Of a stretch of DNA of 64,000 nt, positions 8,477 through 15,230 are shown piece by piece. The stretch covers positions 1 through 64,000 of IMG/VR virus record IMGVR_UViG_3300049893_000899. One strand, given 5' to 3'. Made by a program: the position numbers and the translations under genes. The notes under the pieces were generated by a model. It was not told where the DNA came from, ran no database searches, and worked only from the letters and a program-made list of their open reading frames with translations. How positions within the stretch are numbered: position 1 is the stretch's first letter; the number at the start of each line of letters is the position of its first letter. This DNA comes from a virus.

Positions 8477-9085
8477 ATGTTAGCTAACGCCAAAGCTACA
8501 TCAGCACAAGGTGCTGTTGTAGCAACTGAGGGTATCTCAGTTGAAGTATTTATGAAATCCCTAATATGCGAGGGTGAAACGTTCTTCTATAAGAACGTTG
8601 AGTGTATCGTGACATCGGTACACAACCACCAAGGTACCATGCTTGTCAACCTTAACATCTATGATCCACAGATCATAGGTAGCCTTCATGAAGGCATGGA
8701 AACTATTCCATACAGCATTCTAAACAAATTTCAGGCACACCTTAATGTGCCTAAGCCTGAAGACGAGAGGTTCGGTGCTGTAATGTCCCTTCGCAAGGGC
8801 GACAGAATTATAGTCGATGTTCGTTCGGCGAAACACACCAAGGACGGTGTGTTACAGCCTTTAAGCGCTGAACGTAAACCTTACTTTGAGGCTTACTGTA
8901 ACTTCCTGAAAGACAATGGGTTACCAGCTCCTAGCTCGTATACATTCTTAAATGTATACTACGTTAAGAGTGTTCAATCCGACGCGACAGCCGGTAGAGC
9001 CCTTGTAAGTCGCATTTTAGGTGCGTCTACTACACCTAATGCACCTGTTATCCCGATGAATTCGGACGACGAAACACCGTTCTAA
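8477..9085 (+). CDS. SSB-like protein with acidic C-terminal tail
   Basis: 202 residues from the ATG at 8,477. The frame opens at 8,417, but its first 20 residues are hydrophobic and aromatic, unlike the rest, so the later start is preferred. The body is beta-rich (FYKNVECIVTSVHNHQGTMLVNLNIY) and fits an OB-like fold. The protein ends NSDDETPF, close to the DDDIPF tip by which bacterial SSB proteins recruit partners. Likely role: coating single-stranded DNA and recruiting replication enzymes. A second protein with a similar acidic end is at 23,434. Confidence 0.55.
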   Translation: MLANAKATSAQGAVVATEGISVEVFMKSLICEGETFFYKNVECIVTSVHNHQGTMLVNLNIYDPQIIGSLHEGMETIPYSILNKFQAHLNVPKPEDERFGAVMSLRKGDRIIVDVRSAKHTKDGVLQPLSAERKPYFEAYCNFLKDNGLPAPSSYTFLNVYYVKSVQSDATAGRALVSRILGASTTPNAPVIPMNSDDETPF

Positions 9086-9093
9086 CGGTGTTG
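9074..9093 (+). terminator. Hairpin overlapping SSB-like stop codon
   Basis: AACACCGT-TCTA-ACGGTGTT, an 8-bp stem with the TAA in its loop. No T run follows, so it may protect the mRNA end or slow RNA polymerase rather than terminate alone. Confidence 0.4.
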
Positions 9094-9099
9094 GTGCAA

Positions 9100-9310
9100 T
9101 ACATAGCTACAACCGCATTGGTTGTAGTTATGTTTTATTGTGAGTACAGATTGGTGTGCCATAGGGTTCGAGTCCCTATCACGGTACAAGGTACCAATAT
9201 GCGTGGGAAACGGTTTGAATGTAGTTCAAGGAACGAAAAGGACCCGAAGCGCATAAACCCTATCTAAAGAGTAGATAGGTAAACAGCCGTACTATGTACG
9301 GTTGTTTTTT
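9100..9310 (+). ncRNA. Structured RNA with T-arm-like hairpin
   Basis: No gene fits this 210-base stretch, but hairpins fill it: CTACAACC/GGTTGTAG (9,107–9,127); a canonical tRNA T-arm, TAGGG-TTCGAGT-CCCTA (9,162–9,178), extended by GTGCC/GGTAC; a closed domain ATGCG...CGCAT (9,199–9,253); CCTATCTA/TAGATAGG (9,259–9,279); and a terminator AACAGCCGTAC/GTACGGTTGTT with a T run (9,283–9,310). No D-arm or anticodon arm fits the T-arm, so it is not an ordinary tRNA. Likely an independent small RNA. Confidence 0.5.
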
Positions 9311-9366
9311 TCTACCTACGGAAAGTGGAAATTTTATCGAATATGAAGAGCATTTCGATAAATTAC

Positions 9367-9402
9367 AAAAAAAGGCAAGAAAATAATTCTTGCCTTTTTT
9401 TT
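9367..9402. terminator. Bidirectional terminator
   Basis: A7-GGCAAGAA, 5-base loop, TTCTTGCC-T8. It lies inside the longer open frame that starts at 9,325, so the gene that follows must start downstream of it. Confidence 0.85.
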
Positions 9403-9405
9403 ATT

Positions 9406-9609
9406 ATGAAATGTATGAAAAATATTAAAATAAAAAATTGTTCAGTCAGAGTAAGATCTTTGGCTGAACCATTAGGATTTAAAACGCTATTAGCGTTTTA
9501 TAAATTCCTAAAGCAATGTAATCCAAACGCAAGAATAGCGTTTGGAGTGTCGCATGTTAGAGCGGTAGACGCTCGAAAGCTATGCGAAAGAGAGGCGGAG
9601 AGTGCTTAG
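9406..9609 (+). CDS. Small basic protein, possible HTH
   Basis: 67 residues from ATG 9,406, the first start after the terminator (ATG 9,415 also possible). It is rich in Lys and Arg. The segment RSLAEPLGFKTLLAFYKFLKQ could form a helix-turn-helix, which would suit a small DNA-binding regulator. No family recognised. A terminator follows at once. Confidence 0.5.
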   Translation: MKCMKNIKIKNCSVRVRSLAEPLGFKTLLAFYKFLKQCNPNARIAFGVSHVRAVDARKLCEREAESA

Positions 9610-9621
9610 CACTCTTTTTTT
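9599..9621 (+). terminator. Rho-independent terminator
   Basis: AGAGTGC-TTA-GCACTCT followed by T6, overlapping the stop codon of the small basic protein. Confidence 0.8.
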
Positions 9622-9625
9622 CTTT

Positions 9626-10011
9626 CAATAAATGGTTAAAACTCACTTCGTTTCGTTTTTAGTCAATGATTAAAACATTCCTTACGTCATGTTTTAAATT
9701 GCTTACGCAAGAGTATTGCTTACGCATGAATAGCTTCGCGACACAGGCTTACGCGAACTACAATAGCTTCGCGCTAAGCAAAAAAAACATTACATCGCTT
9801 GTTTTTTTAACGGTTAAATTGTGGCGGAAATTACTCCACTGCGTTACGTAATTGTCCTTCAATTTAACCTAAAAAACTGCGCTTTGAGTTTGCTACAGGC
9901 TTACGCGCTGAGCATAATGGTGCTGCGCAGGATTCAGTCATCTCTTTTGCTATTTTGTAGCAAGATATATATTGTAGAAAAATAATTTATTAATTTAAAC
10001 ATTGTAATTAA
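9626..10011. repeat. Hairpin-dense non-coding tract
   Basis: About 385 bases with no credible gene. It contains TTAAAACAT/ATGTTTTAA; five mini-hairpin units of type GCTTACGC or GCTTCGCG at 9,701, 9,718, 9,733, 9,747 and 9,766, plus one at 9,899; an A8...T7 inverted pair around 9,780–9,807; and a nested structure closed by GGTTAAATTG/CAATTTAACC (about 9,812–9,869) with AATTAC/GTAATT inside. Candidates are a replication origin, an RNA regulator or a recombination site. Confidence 0.45.
9926..9938 (+). promoter_or_regulatory. Repeated upstream element, copy 1
   Basis: CGCAGGATTCAGT lies about 75 bases before the gene at 10,012 and is followed 14 bases later by TATTTTG, close to the Bacteroidota -7 element TAnnTTTG. 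The same 13-mer recurs at 10,634. Confidence 0.4.
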
Positions 10012-10200
10012 ATGGGAAATGAATATAAAATATGTGATAAAACGCAAATGTTACATATAGATTTAGTTAATCACGCTGTAAAGATGATTGCTGACACTAA
10101 AACAGTTATAGTTCTTAGGATAGAATCAACCATACTACATGATTCAATTAAAACTAGCATAAGAAACTCATTTATTAAACAGATAAAGAAAGAAGAATAG
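10012..10200 (+). CDS. Small protein, paralogous family A
   Basis: 62 residues, starting MGNEYKICDKTQ and ending FIKQIKKEE. A beta-strand pair (VKMIADTKTVIVLRI) is followed by an amphipathic helix (DSIKTSIRNSFIKQIKK). The same plan and ending recur at 10,429 and 12,327, so this is one of a set of diverged duplicates. First gene of the array. Function unknown. Confidence 0.55.
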   Translation: MGNEYKICDKTQMLHIDLVNHAVKMIADTKTVIVLRIESTILHDSIKTSIRNSFIKQIKKEE

Positions 10201-10226
10201 TATAACGGAACTAAATTAACAGAATT

Positions 10227-10424
10227 ATGGAGGCAAACAATAAAACAAAATCTAAAATAGATCAAAAAATAAGTTACATTGTGGCTGGGAAAAAAGAGAT
10301 TTACTTTAAATACATAAAAAAAGTAAAACGCTGTAAACACGGCGTCACCAGTGCAAGCCATACACATTATATAATAAATAATAGTGTAAAAAAATTAATT
10401 AATAAAAAAACAATAAGTCATTAA
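10227..10424 (+). CDS. Small basic protein
   Basis: 65 residues, strongly basic. The stretch ISYIVAGKKEIYFKYIKKV resembles the strand pair of family A, followed by a Lys-rich helix; membership is tentative. A His pair (SHTHY) is present. It ends 4 bases before the next gene. Confidence 0.5.
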   Translation: MEANNKTKSKIDQKISYIVAGKKEIYFKYIKKVKRCKHGVTSASHTHYIINNSVKKLINKKTISH

Positions 10425-10428
10425 AAGA

Positions 10429-10605
10429 ATGAAAATAACATATAAACCAGTTCACTCAATAAGTCTTATAATTGTAAGTACAAGCAAAGTTTACGTTAAG
10501 TTCTTAAAAACGTTTGTGGGTAAAGATGTTGGAGTAGAGATGCATAGTTCAATTAAAGATAGCATAGTAAGTTCAATTAGCAAGAAGATAAAGGAAAAAG
10601 AATAG
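10429..10605 (+). CDS. Small protein, paralogous family A
   Basis: 58 residues, starting MKITYKPVHSISL. The ending MHSSIKDSIVSSISKKIKEKE lines up with LHDSIKTSIRNSFIKQIKKEE of the gene at 10,012, and both have a preceding strand pair, so they look like duplicates. Confidence 0.5.
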   Translation: MKITYKPVHSISLIIVSTSKVYVKFLKTFVGKDVGVEMHSSIKDSIVSSISKKIKEKE

Positions 10606-10633
10606 TATACCGTTTATTAAGCCGAATATAATT

Positions 10634-10646
10634 CGCAGGATTCAGT
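10634..10646 (+). promoter_or_regulatory. Repeated upstream element, copy 2
   Basis: Exact copy of the 13-mer at 9,926, here 34 bases before the gene at 10,680. Both copies precede a group of small genes. Confidence 0.4.
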
Positions 10647-10679
10647 AGGCTGTATTGTTGTAATTTAAATTAGAGGAGC

Positions 10680-10904
10680 ATGGAAAGTATTAATAACAAG
10701 ACTTACAAGAAGCTTGGTAAATTGTGTCAAGATATCAATTCTGAAGTAGTAGGAGAAGATTATAAAATGAAAGATAATATTTGCTATTATATCTTTGACT
10801 TTGAAAGAAGTCTTGATGATGTATTCCGTACTATAGACATTAGTACTTGGGAAAAGGTATGTCATGAAGAAATAAAAAGCATTACGCCACTAAAGAAACA
10901 ATGA
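10680..10904 (+). CDS. Small acidic hypothetical protein
   Basis: 74 residues beginning MESINNKTYKKLGKLCQDIN. It has a clear Shine-Dalgarno (AGAGGAG) just before the ATG, unusual in this array. Mixed alpha/beta with a central segment YYIFDFERSLDDVF. No family recognised. Confidence 0.6.
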   Translation: MESINNKTYKKLGKLCQDINSEVVGEDYKMKDNICYYIFDFERSLDDVFRTIDISTWEKVCHEEIKSITPLKKQ

Positions 10905-10995
10905 AACGATAGTAGATTATGCCTACGTGTGGTTTTTTTGTTTTGGTTTTGTTTGGTTCTGGAGTATTTGGTATAATTAATTAAAGTTTAAAACA

Positions 10996-11178
10996 ATGGA
11001 AAACAAGTGGAAGTTATTTGAAGATGTAATTGCTTCAACAATGAATAGTAAATATTACAACTTAATTGACGAAGAATTAAGCGATAGAATAATTGAAAAA
11101 GTCTGGGAAGATAAAAATATTAATTACAATCAACATTTAAGTATATTATATGCAGTTGAAAAAAAATATAAAGATTGA
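10996..11178 (+). CDS. Small hypothetical protein
   Basis: 60 residues, helical and charged, beginning MENKWKLFEDVIASTMN. It follows a 91-base gap holding a T-rich tract. No family recognised. Confidence 0.5.
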   Translation: MENKWKLFEDVIASTMNSKYYNLIDEELSDRIIEKVWEDKNINYNQHLSILYAVEKKYKD

Positions 11179-11194
11179 AATACTTCATAAAATT

Positions 11195-11353
11195 ATGGAA
11201 AGAAGAACAGAAACGGCTCTTCATATAAGGGGTATAGAAAATGTCAAAGAAGATGTTAAACTTCATATAAAAGAAGAATTAGACATACTAGAAGATGTAG
11301 GCATATATAGTTCAAGTTTAAGTTATTCAATAAGCAGGAGGATTTATGGTTAA
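11195..11353 (+). CDS. Small hypothetical protein
   Basis: 52 residues from ATG 11,195 (MERRTETALHIRG). The frame opens at 11,150, but that start would overlap the previous gene by 29 bases and adds a Lys/Ile-rich stretch, so the later start is chosen. It is an acidic/basic helix with a Ser/Tyr-rich end. The AGGAGG of the next gene lies in its last codons. Confidence 0.45.
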   Translation: MERRTETALHIRGIENVKEDVKLHIKEELDILEDVGIYSSSLSYSISRRIYG

Positions 11354-11420
11354 ATTTGTAAAAAAAGCTAAAATAAACCATAAAGTCTTAAAGTTAAGAT
11401 TTTCTTTTGATGGAGTTTAA
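11346..11420 (+). CDS. 24-residue basic peptide
   Basis: ATG 11,346 follows a strong GCAGGAGG site by 5 bases and overlaps the upstream stop by 8 bases. The product starts MVKFVKKAKINHKVLKLRF. Very short, but the Shine-Dalgarno is among the best in the window, so translation is plausible. Confidence 0.35.
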   Translation: MVKFVKKAKINHKVLKLRFSFDGV

Positions 11421-11441
11421 AGGTTTAACGACATTAAATAG

Positions 11442-11606
11442 ATGTACAATTCTTCAGTTCGATTTAAGTTTGAACAGATGTATGAATTAGAAAACAGTTT
11501 TGAAGATTTGTTTCATAAATATGGAAAGATTAGTAGAACACAGAGATCTTCTTTTAGAAAGACTGGATCTCTTGAGGGAATACGAAATGAAGACATTGAG
11601 CAATAG
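11442..11606 (+). CDS. 54-residue hypothetical protein
   Basis: Starts MYNSSVRFKFEQMYELENSF and has an Arg/Ser-rich end. It overlaps the gene at 11,521 in another frame by 86 bases. Either that gene starts at the later ATG near 11,587 or this frame is not used. Confidence 0.3.
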   Translation: MYNSSVRFKFEQMYELENSFEDLFHKYGKISRTQRSSFRKTGSLEGIRNEDIEQ

Positions 11607-11796
11607 TATTTGTGGTGTTAATAACAAGAAGAATATAGATGTAATGTCTTATAAGCTACTTGTTAATCACGCAAAGATTGAAGCTGATGTGTACGATATT
11701 CCTGAATTAAATAATGTATCAGGTTTCGATTTAGGATTTGATGCAACTGAAGCTTTGGCTTCAATAGAGTTTAGTAGTGGTAATAGTTTAAATTAG
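11521..11796 (+). CDS. Hypothetical protein
   Basis: 91 residues from ATG 11,521 (MERLVEHRDLLLERLDLL). The N-terminus is a Leu/Arg helix and the C-terminus acidic with Ser/Asn. An alternative start near 11,587 would leave 69 residues and largely remove the overlap with the previous frame. No family recognised. Confidence 0.5.
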   Translation: MERLVEHRDLLLERLDLLREYEMKTLSNSICGVNNKKNIDVMSYKLLVNHAKIEADVYDIPELNNVSGFDLGFDATEALASIEFSSGNSLN

Positions 11797-11802
11797 TTTG
11801 TT

Positions 11803-12003
11803 ATGTTAAGAAGAATATATTTTCTATTAAGATGGATTGTTTTGTTTGTTTTATTAGGGGTATTCTATTTCCCTGTGTTAATATCAATTTCAATATATTG
11901 TCTAGGAATATACATTTTCATTGGAAAAGGAGCTTCTGAGAAGTTTGAAGAGCTATTCAATGTATATGATTATTGGTTAGACTTAATGTTTAAAGATTTA
12001 TGA
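11803..12003 (+). CDS. Two-helix membrane protein
   Basis: 66 residues. Hydrophobic helices at about 5–25 and 27–42 (WIVLFVLLGVFYF, LISISIYCLGIYIFIG) are followed by a short polar tail. It ends ATGA, overlapping the next gene. Function unknown; host-envelope effects are possible. Confidence 0.6.
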   Translation: MLRRIYFLLRWIVLFVLLGVFYFPVLISISIYCLGIYIFIGKGASEKFEELFNVYDYWLDLMFKDL

Positions 12004-12191
12004 AAAAAAATATTAATATTGGGGAAAAAACAAGGCGTCTTTATTGCAGAATTGATGATGTCATTAATGAAAAAATAAGCGGAAGCATTATAAACAGAAA
12101 AGAAATGTTGCTATTAGACTTTTGGCTAGATAGAGACGGTGTAATTAGAGATATTCGTAAAAAGTGTAGGAATGAAACAGGTATCAGATAA
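12000..12191 (+). CDS. Small basic hypothetical protein
   Basis: 63 residues, beginning MKKNINIGEKTRRLYCRIDD. The start overlaps the previous stop (ATGA). The helical segment EMLLLDFWLDRDGVIRDIRKK is its most structured part. No family recognised. Confidence 0.5.
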   Translation: MKKNINIGEKTRRLYCRIDDVINEKISGSIINRKEMLLLDFWLDRDGVIRDIRKKCRNETGIR

Positions 12192-12354
12192 AATAAGAAT
12201 AAAAACTAATATCATTAGGGAAAATAGTAATAATTTAATTTTAAATGAAATTAAAATAAGTTTATATAACAAAAAAATTAAGGATTTATGGGTCGATATA
12301 TCTATTAGCACTGGAATGTCATTAAAATGGAGAGAACGAATATTGAAGGATTAA
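12172..12354 (+). CDS. Small hypothetical protein
   Basis: 60 residues. A strand pair (EIKISLYNKKIKDLWVDISIS) is followed by a short helix ending RERILKD, loosely like family A of this array. It overlaps both neighbours by about 20–28 bases. Confidence 0.45.
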   Translation: MKQVSDKIRIKTNIIRENSNNLILNEIKISLYNKKIKDLWVDISISTGMSLKWRERILKD

Positions 12355-12512
12355 TTAATAATCATTTGTGTCAAATATCATTTGACGAAGAACTTGTTGT
12401 TGGACAGCAAGTTCGGTTTGAAACAGAAAACAACACTTGGGTTATATTCTTAAATATAGATATAGATAATCCTGTTGAAACATCAATAGCAAAAAAAATT
12501 AAAGAAGATTAA
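12327..12512 (+). CDS. Small protein, paralogous family A
   Basis: 61 residues, starting MERTNIEGLINNHLC. A strand pair (VGQQVRFETENNTWVIFLNI) followed by VETSIAKKIKED matches the ending of the proteins at 10,012 and 10,429. Overlaps the previous gene. Confidence 0.5.
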   Translation: MERTNIEGLINNHLCQISFDEELVVGQQVRFETENNTWVIFLNIDIDNPVETSIAKKIKED

Positions 12513-12520
12513 ATAAAGTT

Positions 12521-13660
12521 ATGCAAGAAGAACAAGAAAAAAACGAACTGGTTTCGGGAGAAACTGGTCGAATTGAATCAATTAAAGTAACTGTTAATGG
12601 ATCAACAACAATAAACTACGTATTTGGTGCTGACGCAAACGTTGAAGACCTTGTAAAGTCTTTGGGCGGAGGGAACTTATCAGAAGAAAAGAAACAAGAG
12701 TTAATAGAAGAATTAACTCCAGAGCAAGAAGAAGCTCTATATGAACATAGAGATATGTGGTTAGATAAAGTGTTTGGCTACAAGTGTTACAACAACTTCA
12801 ATGAAGAGAGAGCTGTTAAAGCAATCAAGAAAATCTATCAGTATTGTGATGCTGGAGATTGTGATGTTGTAGTAATGGGTTCTCCTATGGGTATTCAGCA
12901 GTATTTAAATACTTTGAACAGAAAGAATGACCCAAATGCTAAAACAAGGTACTTTGACTTCAGTAGTTACGTAAACTATTCAGACTTTGGATGGTTAAGC
13001 TTCTATGAATACTTCTTGAAGCATCTAAACTTAATCCAAGACAAGAGAGAAGAATTAGAGATGATGATTGACGCTGTAGAGTGTTCATTTATGTCTGTTC
13101 AGCTTGAAGGTCTTTGCGTTATTTCCAAATATCCTACGTTTATCGCGAGGAACGAGAATAACGACATGAATAGTGTTGACGGCCCGGCAATCAAGTTTGA
13201 AGATGGGTTTGAGTTATACTATATCAATGGCTTTGAGATTGAGAAAGAGATGTTCGATATGTTGTCGGAGAAGAAAGTAACCTTTGAGATGTTCACTAAA
13301 GAGGAGAACGAAGAGGTTAAGAGTGCTATCTTATCATTTTATCAACAGAAGTTTGGTGATGAATACTTATTCTTGTTCTTGTCTGATAACATGAAAGAGG
13401 TTGATACCTATGTAGACAAGAAAGACCCTAAGTATTTAGTTGGAACTACTGGAGGTATGAACATCGGGGTGTATACGTTGTTTAAAGGAATTGTAAATGG
13501 TTTCAATGTAGCTTATGTAAGATGTTACTGTCCAAGTACGGATAGAATGTTCTTCTTAGGTGTTGAACCTGATACAAGAAACGCTAAGGACGGTATTGCT
13601 TCTTTGTATCGAATACCTAGGATGTTGGAGAATCATATTGAAGCTATACACAGACAGGGT
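12521..13660 (+). CDS. DUF6745-like protein, exon 1
   Basis: Residues 1–380 of a 422-residue protein completed by exon 2 at 14,432–14,560. The segment SVDGPAIKFEDGFELYYINGFEIEKEMF matches the DUF6745 pattern (GPA...DG...Y..nG). The N-terminal 60 residues are separate, acidic and beta-rich. Unspliced, the frame runs only 8 codons into the intron before a TAG and would lose the conserved C-terminus. Joining GGT at 13,658–13,660 to GAA at 14,432 gives HRQGEVYSTTLTPEGE in frame. Function of DUF6745 is unknown. Confidence 0.75.
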
Positions 13661-14431
13661 AAGAATCTTTGCCCATTCACATAGAAATATATGAAATAAA
13701 ATCGAGGAAAATCGGTGAAAGCCTTCAATAAAATTATTATATTTATTATATGGAAGAAATATTCAAAGATTTAAAAGATTACTCAAGATATGAGTTTTCG
13801 AATTTAGGAAGAATCAGAAATAAGAAATCTGGCAAATTCCTAACTAATACAGTTGTTACAAAAGGCTATTTAAGTGTTAATATTTATAGAGATTCATTGG
13901 GAAGATCTATAACAGTAAAAACACATAGATTAATAGCTGAATGTTTTATCGGCAAAAAAGAAGGGTTAGTAATAGATCATATAGACAACGACAAAACAAA
14001 CAACAGATTAGAAAATCTTGAGTATGTATCAAATAGATTTAATGTTTTAAAGCAAAAAATATATTCAGCAAAAGGATTTCCTAGATTTGATTTAAAATCA
14101 AAAAAATTCATTATTGAATATAGAAAAGATAATTCAAAATTTAAGTTTACATCTTTTAATAGAGAGGAATGTTTAAATTATTATCTTGAAAATGTTAAAG
14201 AAACAGATTCATCTATAATTAAATTAATAAGTATATGTCTGGCTAATACCGAGGTAACTAAATGTATTGCGAAAGGACATTTAGCACCGTAGAGCATAGT
14301 GGATGAATAAATATAATTCCACCAAGAGTCCTTGACACCTTAACTATTATAGAAGGTGAAAATGTATGCCGAACTTATAAGATGATAAATTATAAGAATT
14401 GCAGGATAAAAAGCCAGCAAGATAACAAATG
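13661..14431 (+). mobile_element. Group I intron with HNH homing endonuclease
   Basis: 771 bases. The upstream exon ends GGGT and the intron contains GCCC at 13,671–13,674, giving a P1 helix with U·G at the 5' splice site; AAG/CUU extends it. The intron ends in G (14,431), as group I introns must. Downstream of the HNH gene, TAGAGCATAGTGG and CCAAGAGTCC could form part of the P7 core, though I did not build a full fold. A coding frame interrupted exactly here and restored on removal is the main evidence. Confidence 0.75.
13750..14292 (+). CDS. HNH homing endonuclease (NUMOD4-HNH)
   Basis: 180 residues. The NUMOD4-like N-terminus (YEFSNLGRIRNKKSGKFL...GYLSVNIY) is followed by an HNH_3 core: THRLIAECFI, then VIDHIDNDKTNNRLENLEYVS, with the conserved His, Asp and paired Asn. 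About 80 further residues may read the target DNA. Known role: cutting intronless alleles so that repair copies the intron. It lies wholly inside the group I intron, and its 3' end probably overlaps core intron sequence. Confidence 0.85.
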   Translation: MEEIFKDLKDYSRYEFSNLGRIRNKKSGKFLTNTVVTKGYLSVNIYRDSLGRSITVKTHRLIAECFIGKKEGLVIDHIDNDKTNNRLENLEYVSNRFNVLKQKIYSAKGFPRFDLKSKKFIIEYRKDNSKFKFTSFNREECLNYYLENVKETDSSIIKLISICLANTEVTKCIAKGHLAP

Positions 14432-14560
14432 GAAGTTTACTCAACAACATTAACTCCAGAAGGAGAAGCTATCAACAAGTCTTTAACAAAAGAAGAAATA
14501 GCAGACCAAGTATCTATCAGTGGAGATAGATATTTTGATTTAATCAAGTATGAATATTAA
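14432..14560 (+). CDS. DUF6745-like protein, exon 2
   Basis: The last 42 residues: EVYSTTLTPEGEAINKSLTK to DRYFDLIKYEY and TAA. The ATG at 14,429–14,431 could start a separate 43-residue product, but its last base is the intron's terminal G and the frame continues exon 1 exactly, so it is better read as the 3' exon. Translation of the free frame in unspliced RNA cannot be excluded. Confidence 0.75.
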   Translation, partial: EVYSTTLTPEGEAINKSLTKEEIADQVSISGDRYFDLIKYEY

Positions 14561-14583
14561 TCTTTAAATTGTAAATTTGTTTT

Positions 14584-14826
14584 ATGAATACATATACAGA
14601 AAACGGAGTAAATGTAGCTTCAAAAGAATCTACATCGGGACATTTCGCTCAAGGAGCAGTAAATGTTGTCTTATTGGACGAGGTAACTGAAACTTCATGG
14701 ATTGAAGGGAAGAGCGTATTAAAGACTAAGAATCATACTGATTTGAAGTTAGAGAAGAGCGTTATTGTTACTATCCAGAACGTGTATAATCCATTCTCAA
14801 GAATGTTTGAGAAGTCGAGAGATTAA
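14584..14826 (+). CDS. Hypothetical protein
   Basis: 80 residues, beta-rich (AVNVVLLDEV, SVLKTKNHTDLKLEKSVIVTIQNVYNPF), with no membrane segment. It follows the intron-split gene by 23 bases and ends before a strong terminator, so it is likely co-transcribed with it. No family recognised. Confidence 0.6.
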   Translation: MNTYTENGVNVASKESTSGHFAQGAVNVVLLDEVTETSWIEGKSVLKTKNHTDLKLEKSVIVTIQNVYNPFSRMFEKSRD

Positions 14827-14856
14827 ATAACATTTCGATATCTATATAACACAAAG

Positions 14857-14880
14857 AACCACTTGGTTAAGTGGTTTTTT
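14857..14880 (+). terminator. Rho-independent terminator
   Basis: AACCACTT-GGTT-AAGTGGTT followed by a T run. Confidence 0.8.
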
Positions 14881-14966
14881 GTTCTTTAAACCAAAGTAGA
14901 GGAAATAGTTTAGACTCGTGCCTTGTAATGGGGTAAGTTGTCGGTGAAAGTCCGACCTTTGTTATT

Positions 14967-15038
14967 GGTCATGTGGTCGATAATGGCAATGGCGATTACG
15001 GAAGTAATAGAATACAGGTTCGAATCCTGTCCTGACCA
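14967..15038 (+). ncRNA. tRNA-like RNA with tetraloop instead of anticodon loop
   Basis: 72 bases fold as a tRNA. The acceptor GGTCATG/CCTGACC pairs at 6 of 7 positions. The D stem GTCG/TGGC has a 10-base loop containing GG. The T stem ACAGG/CCTGT is perfect with the canonical loop TTCGAAT. U8, A14, G18-G19, A21 and Y48 are in place. The middle arm ATTAC/GTAAT is a perfect 5-bp stem, but its loop is GGAA, a GNRA tetraloop, so there is no anticodon. CCA is not encoded. It could be a mimic of tRNA for a processing or binding protein, or a decayed tRNA. Confidence 0.55.
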
Positions 15039-15045
15039 CAAAAAT

Positions 15046-15135
15046 AAACTAACTAAAGTAAAAAGCTCGGTACCGACTATTTCAAAGGTATCAAGTATAT
15101 TAGAAGGCAGGTGAAGCCCTGAATGGTTAGTTTTT
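15046..15135 (+). ncRNA. Multi-helix domain after tRNA-like RNA
   Basis: Closed by an 8-bp stem AAACTAAC/GTTAGTTT and followed by T residues. Inner helices include the palindrome CGGTACCG and CAGG/CCTG. A comparable domain follows the second tRNA-like RNA at 15,732. Confidence 0.4.
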
Positions 15136-15230
15136 ATATGGTTAAACGAGACGTAGCGTTGAGCGTTGATACATGAATTAACCAAGTGACTATTAGTTCA
15201 TCTTTCAGTTGAAAGAAGGAAATAAAGAAT

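Noticed and set aside
9325-9405. Upstream extension of the 9,406 gene
   Set aside because: A strong bidirectional terminator lies inside it.
9666-9851. 61-codon open frame in the hairpin tract
   Set aside because: It is made of the hairpin units and has no gene-like composition or start signal.
12521-13684. 387-residue DUF6745-like protein ending at 13,684
   Set aside because: The last 7 residues are intron sequence; splicing restores a family-like C-terminus.
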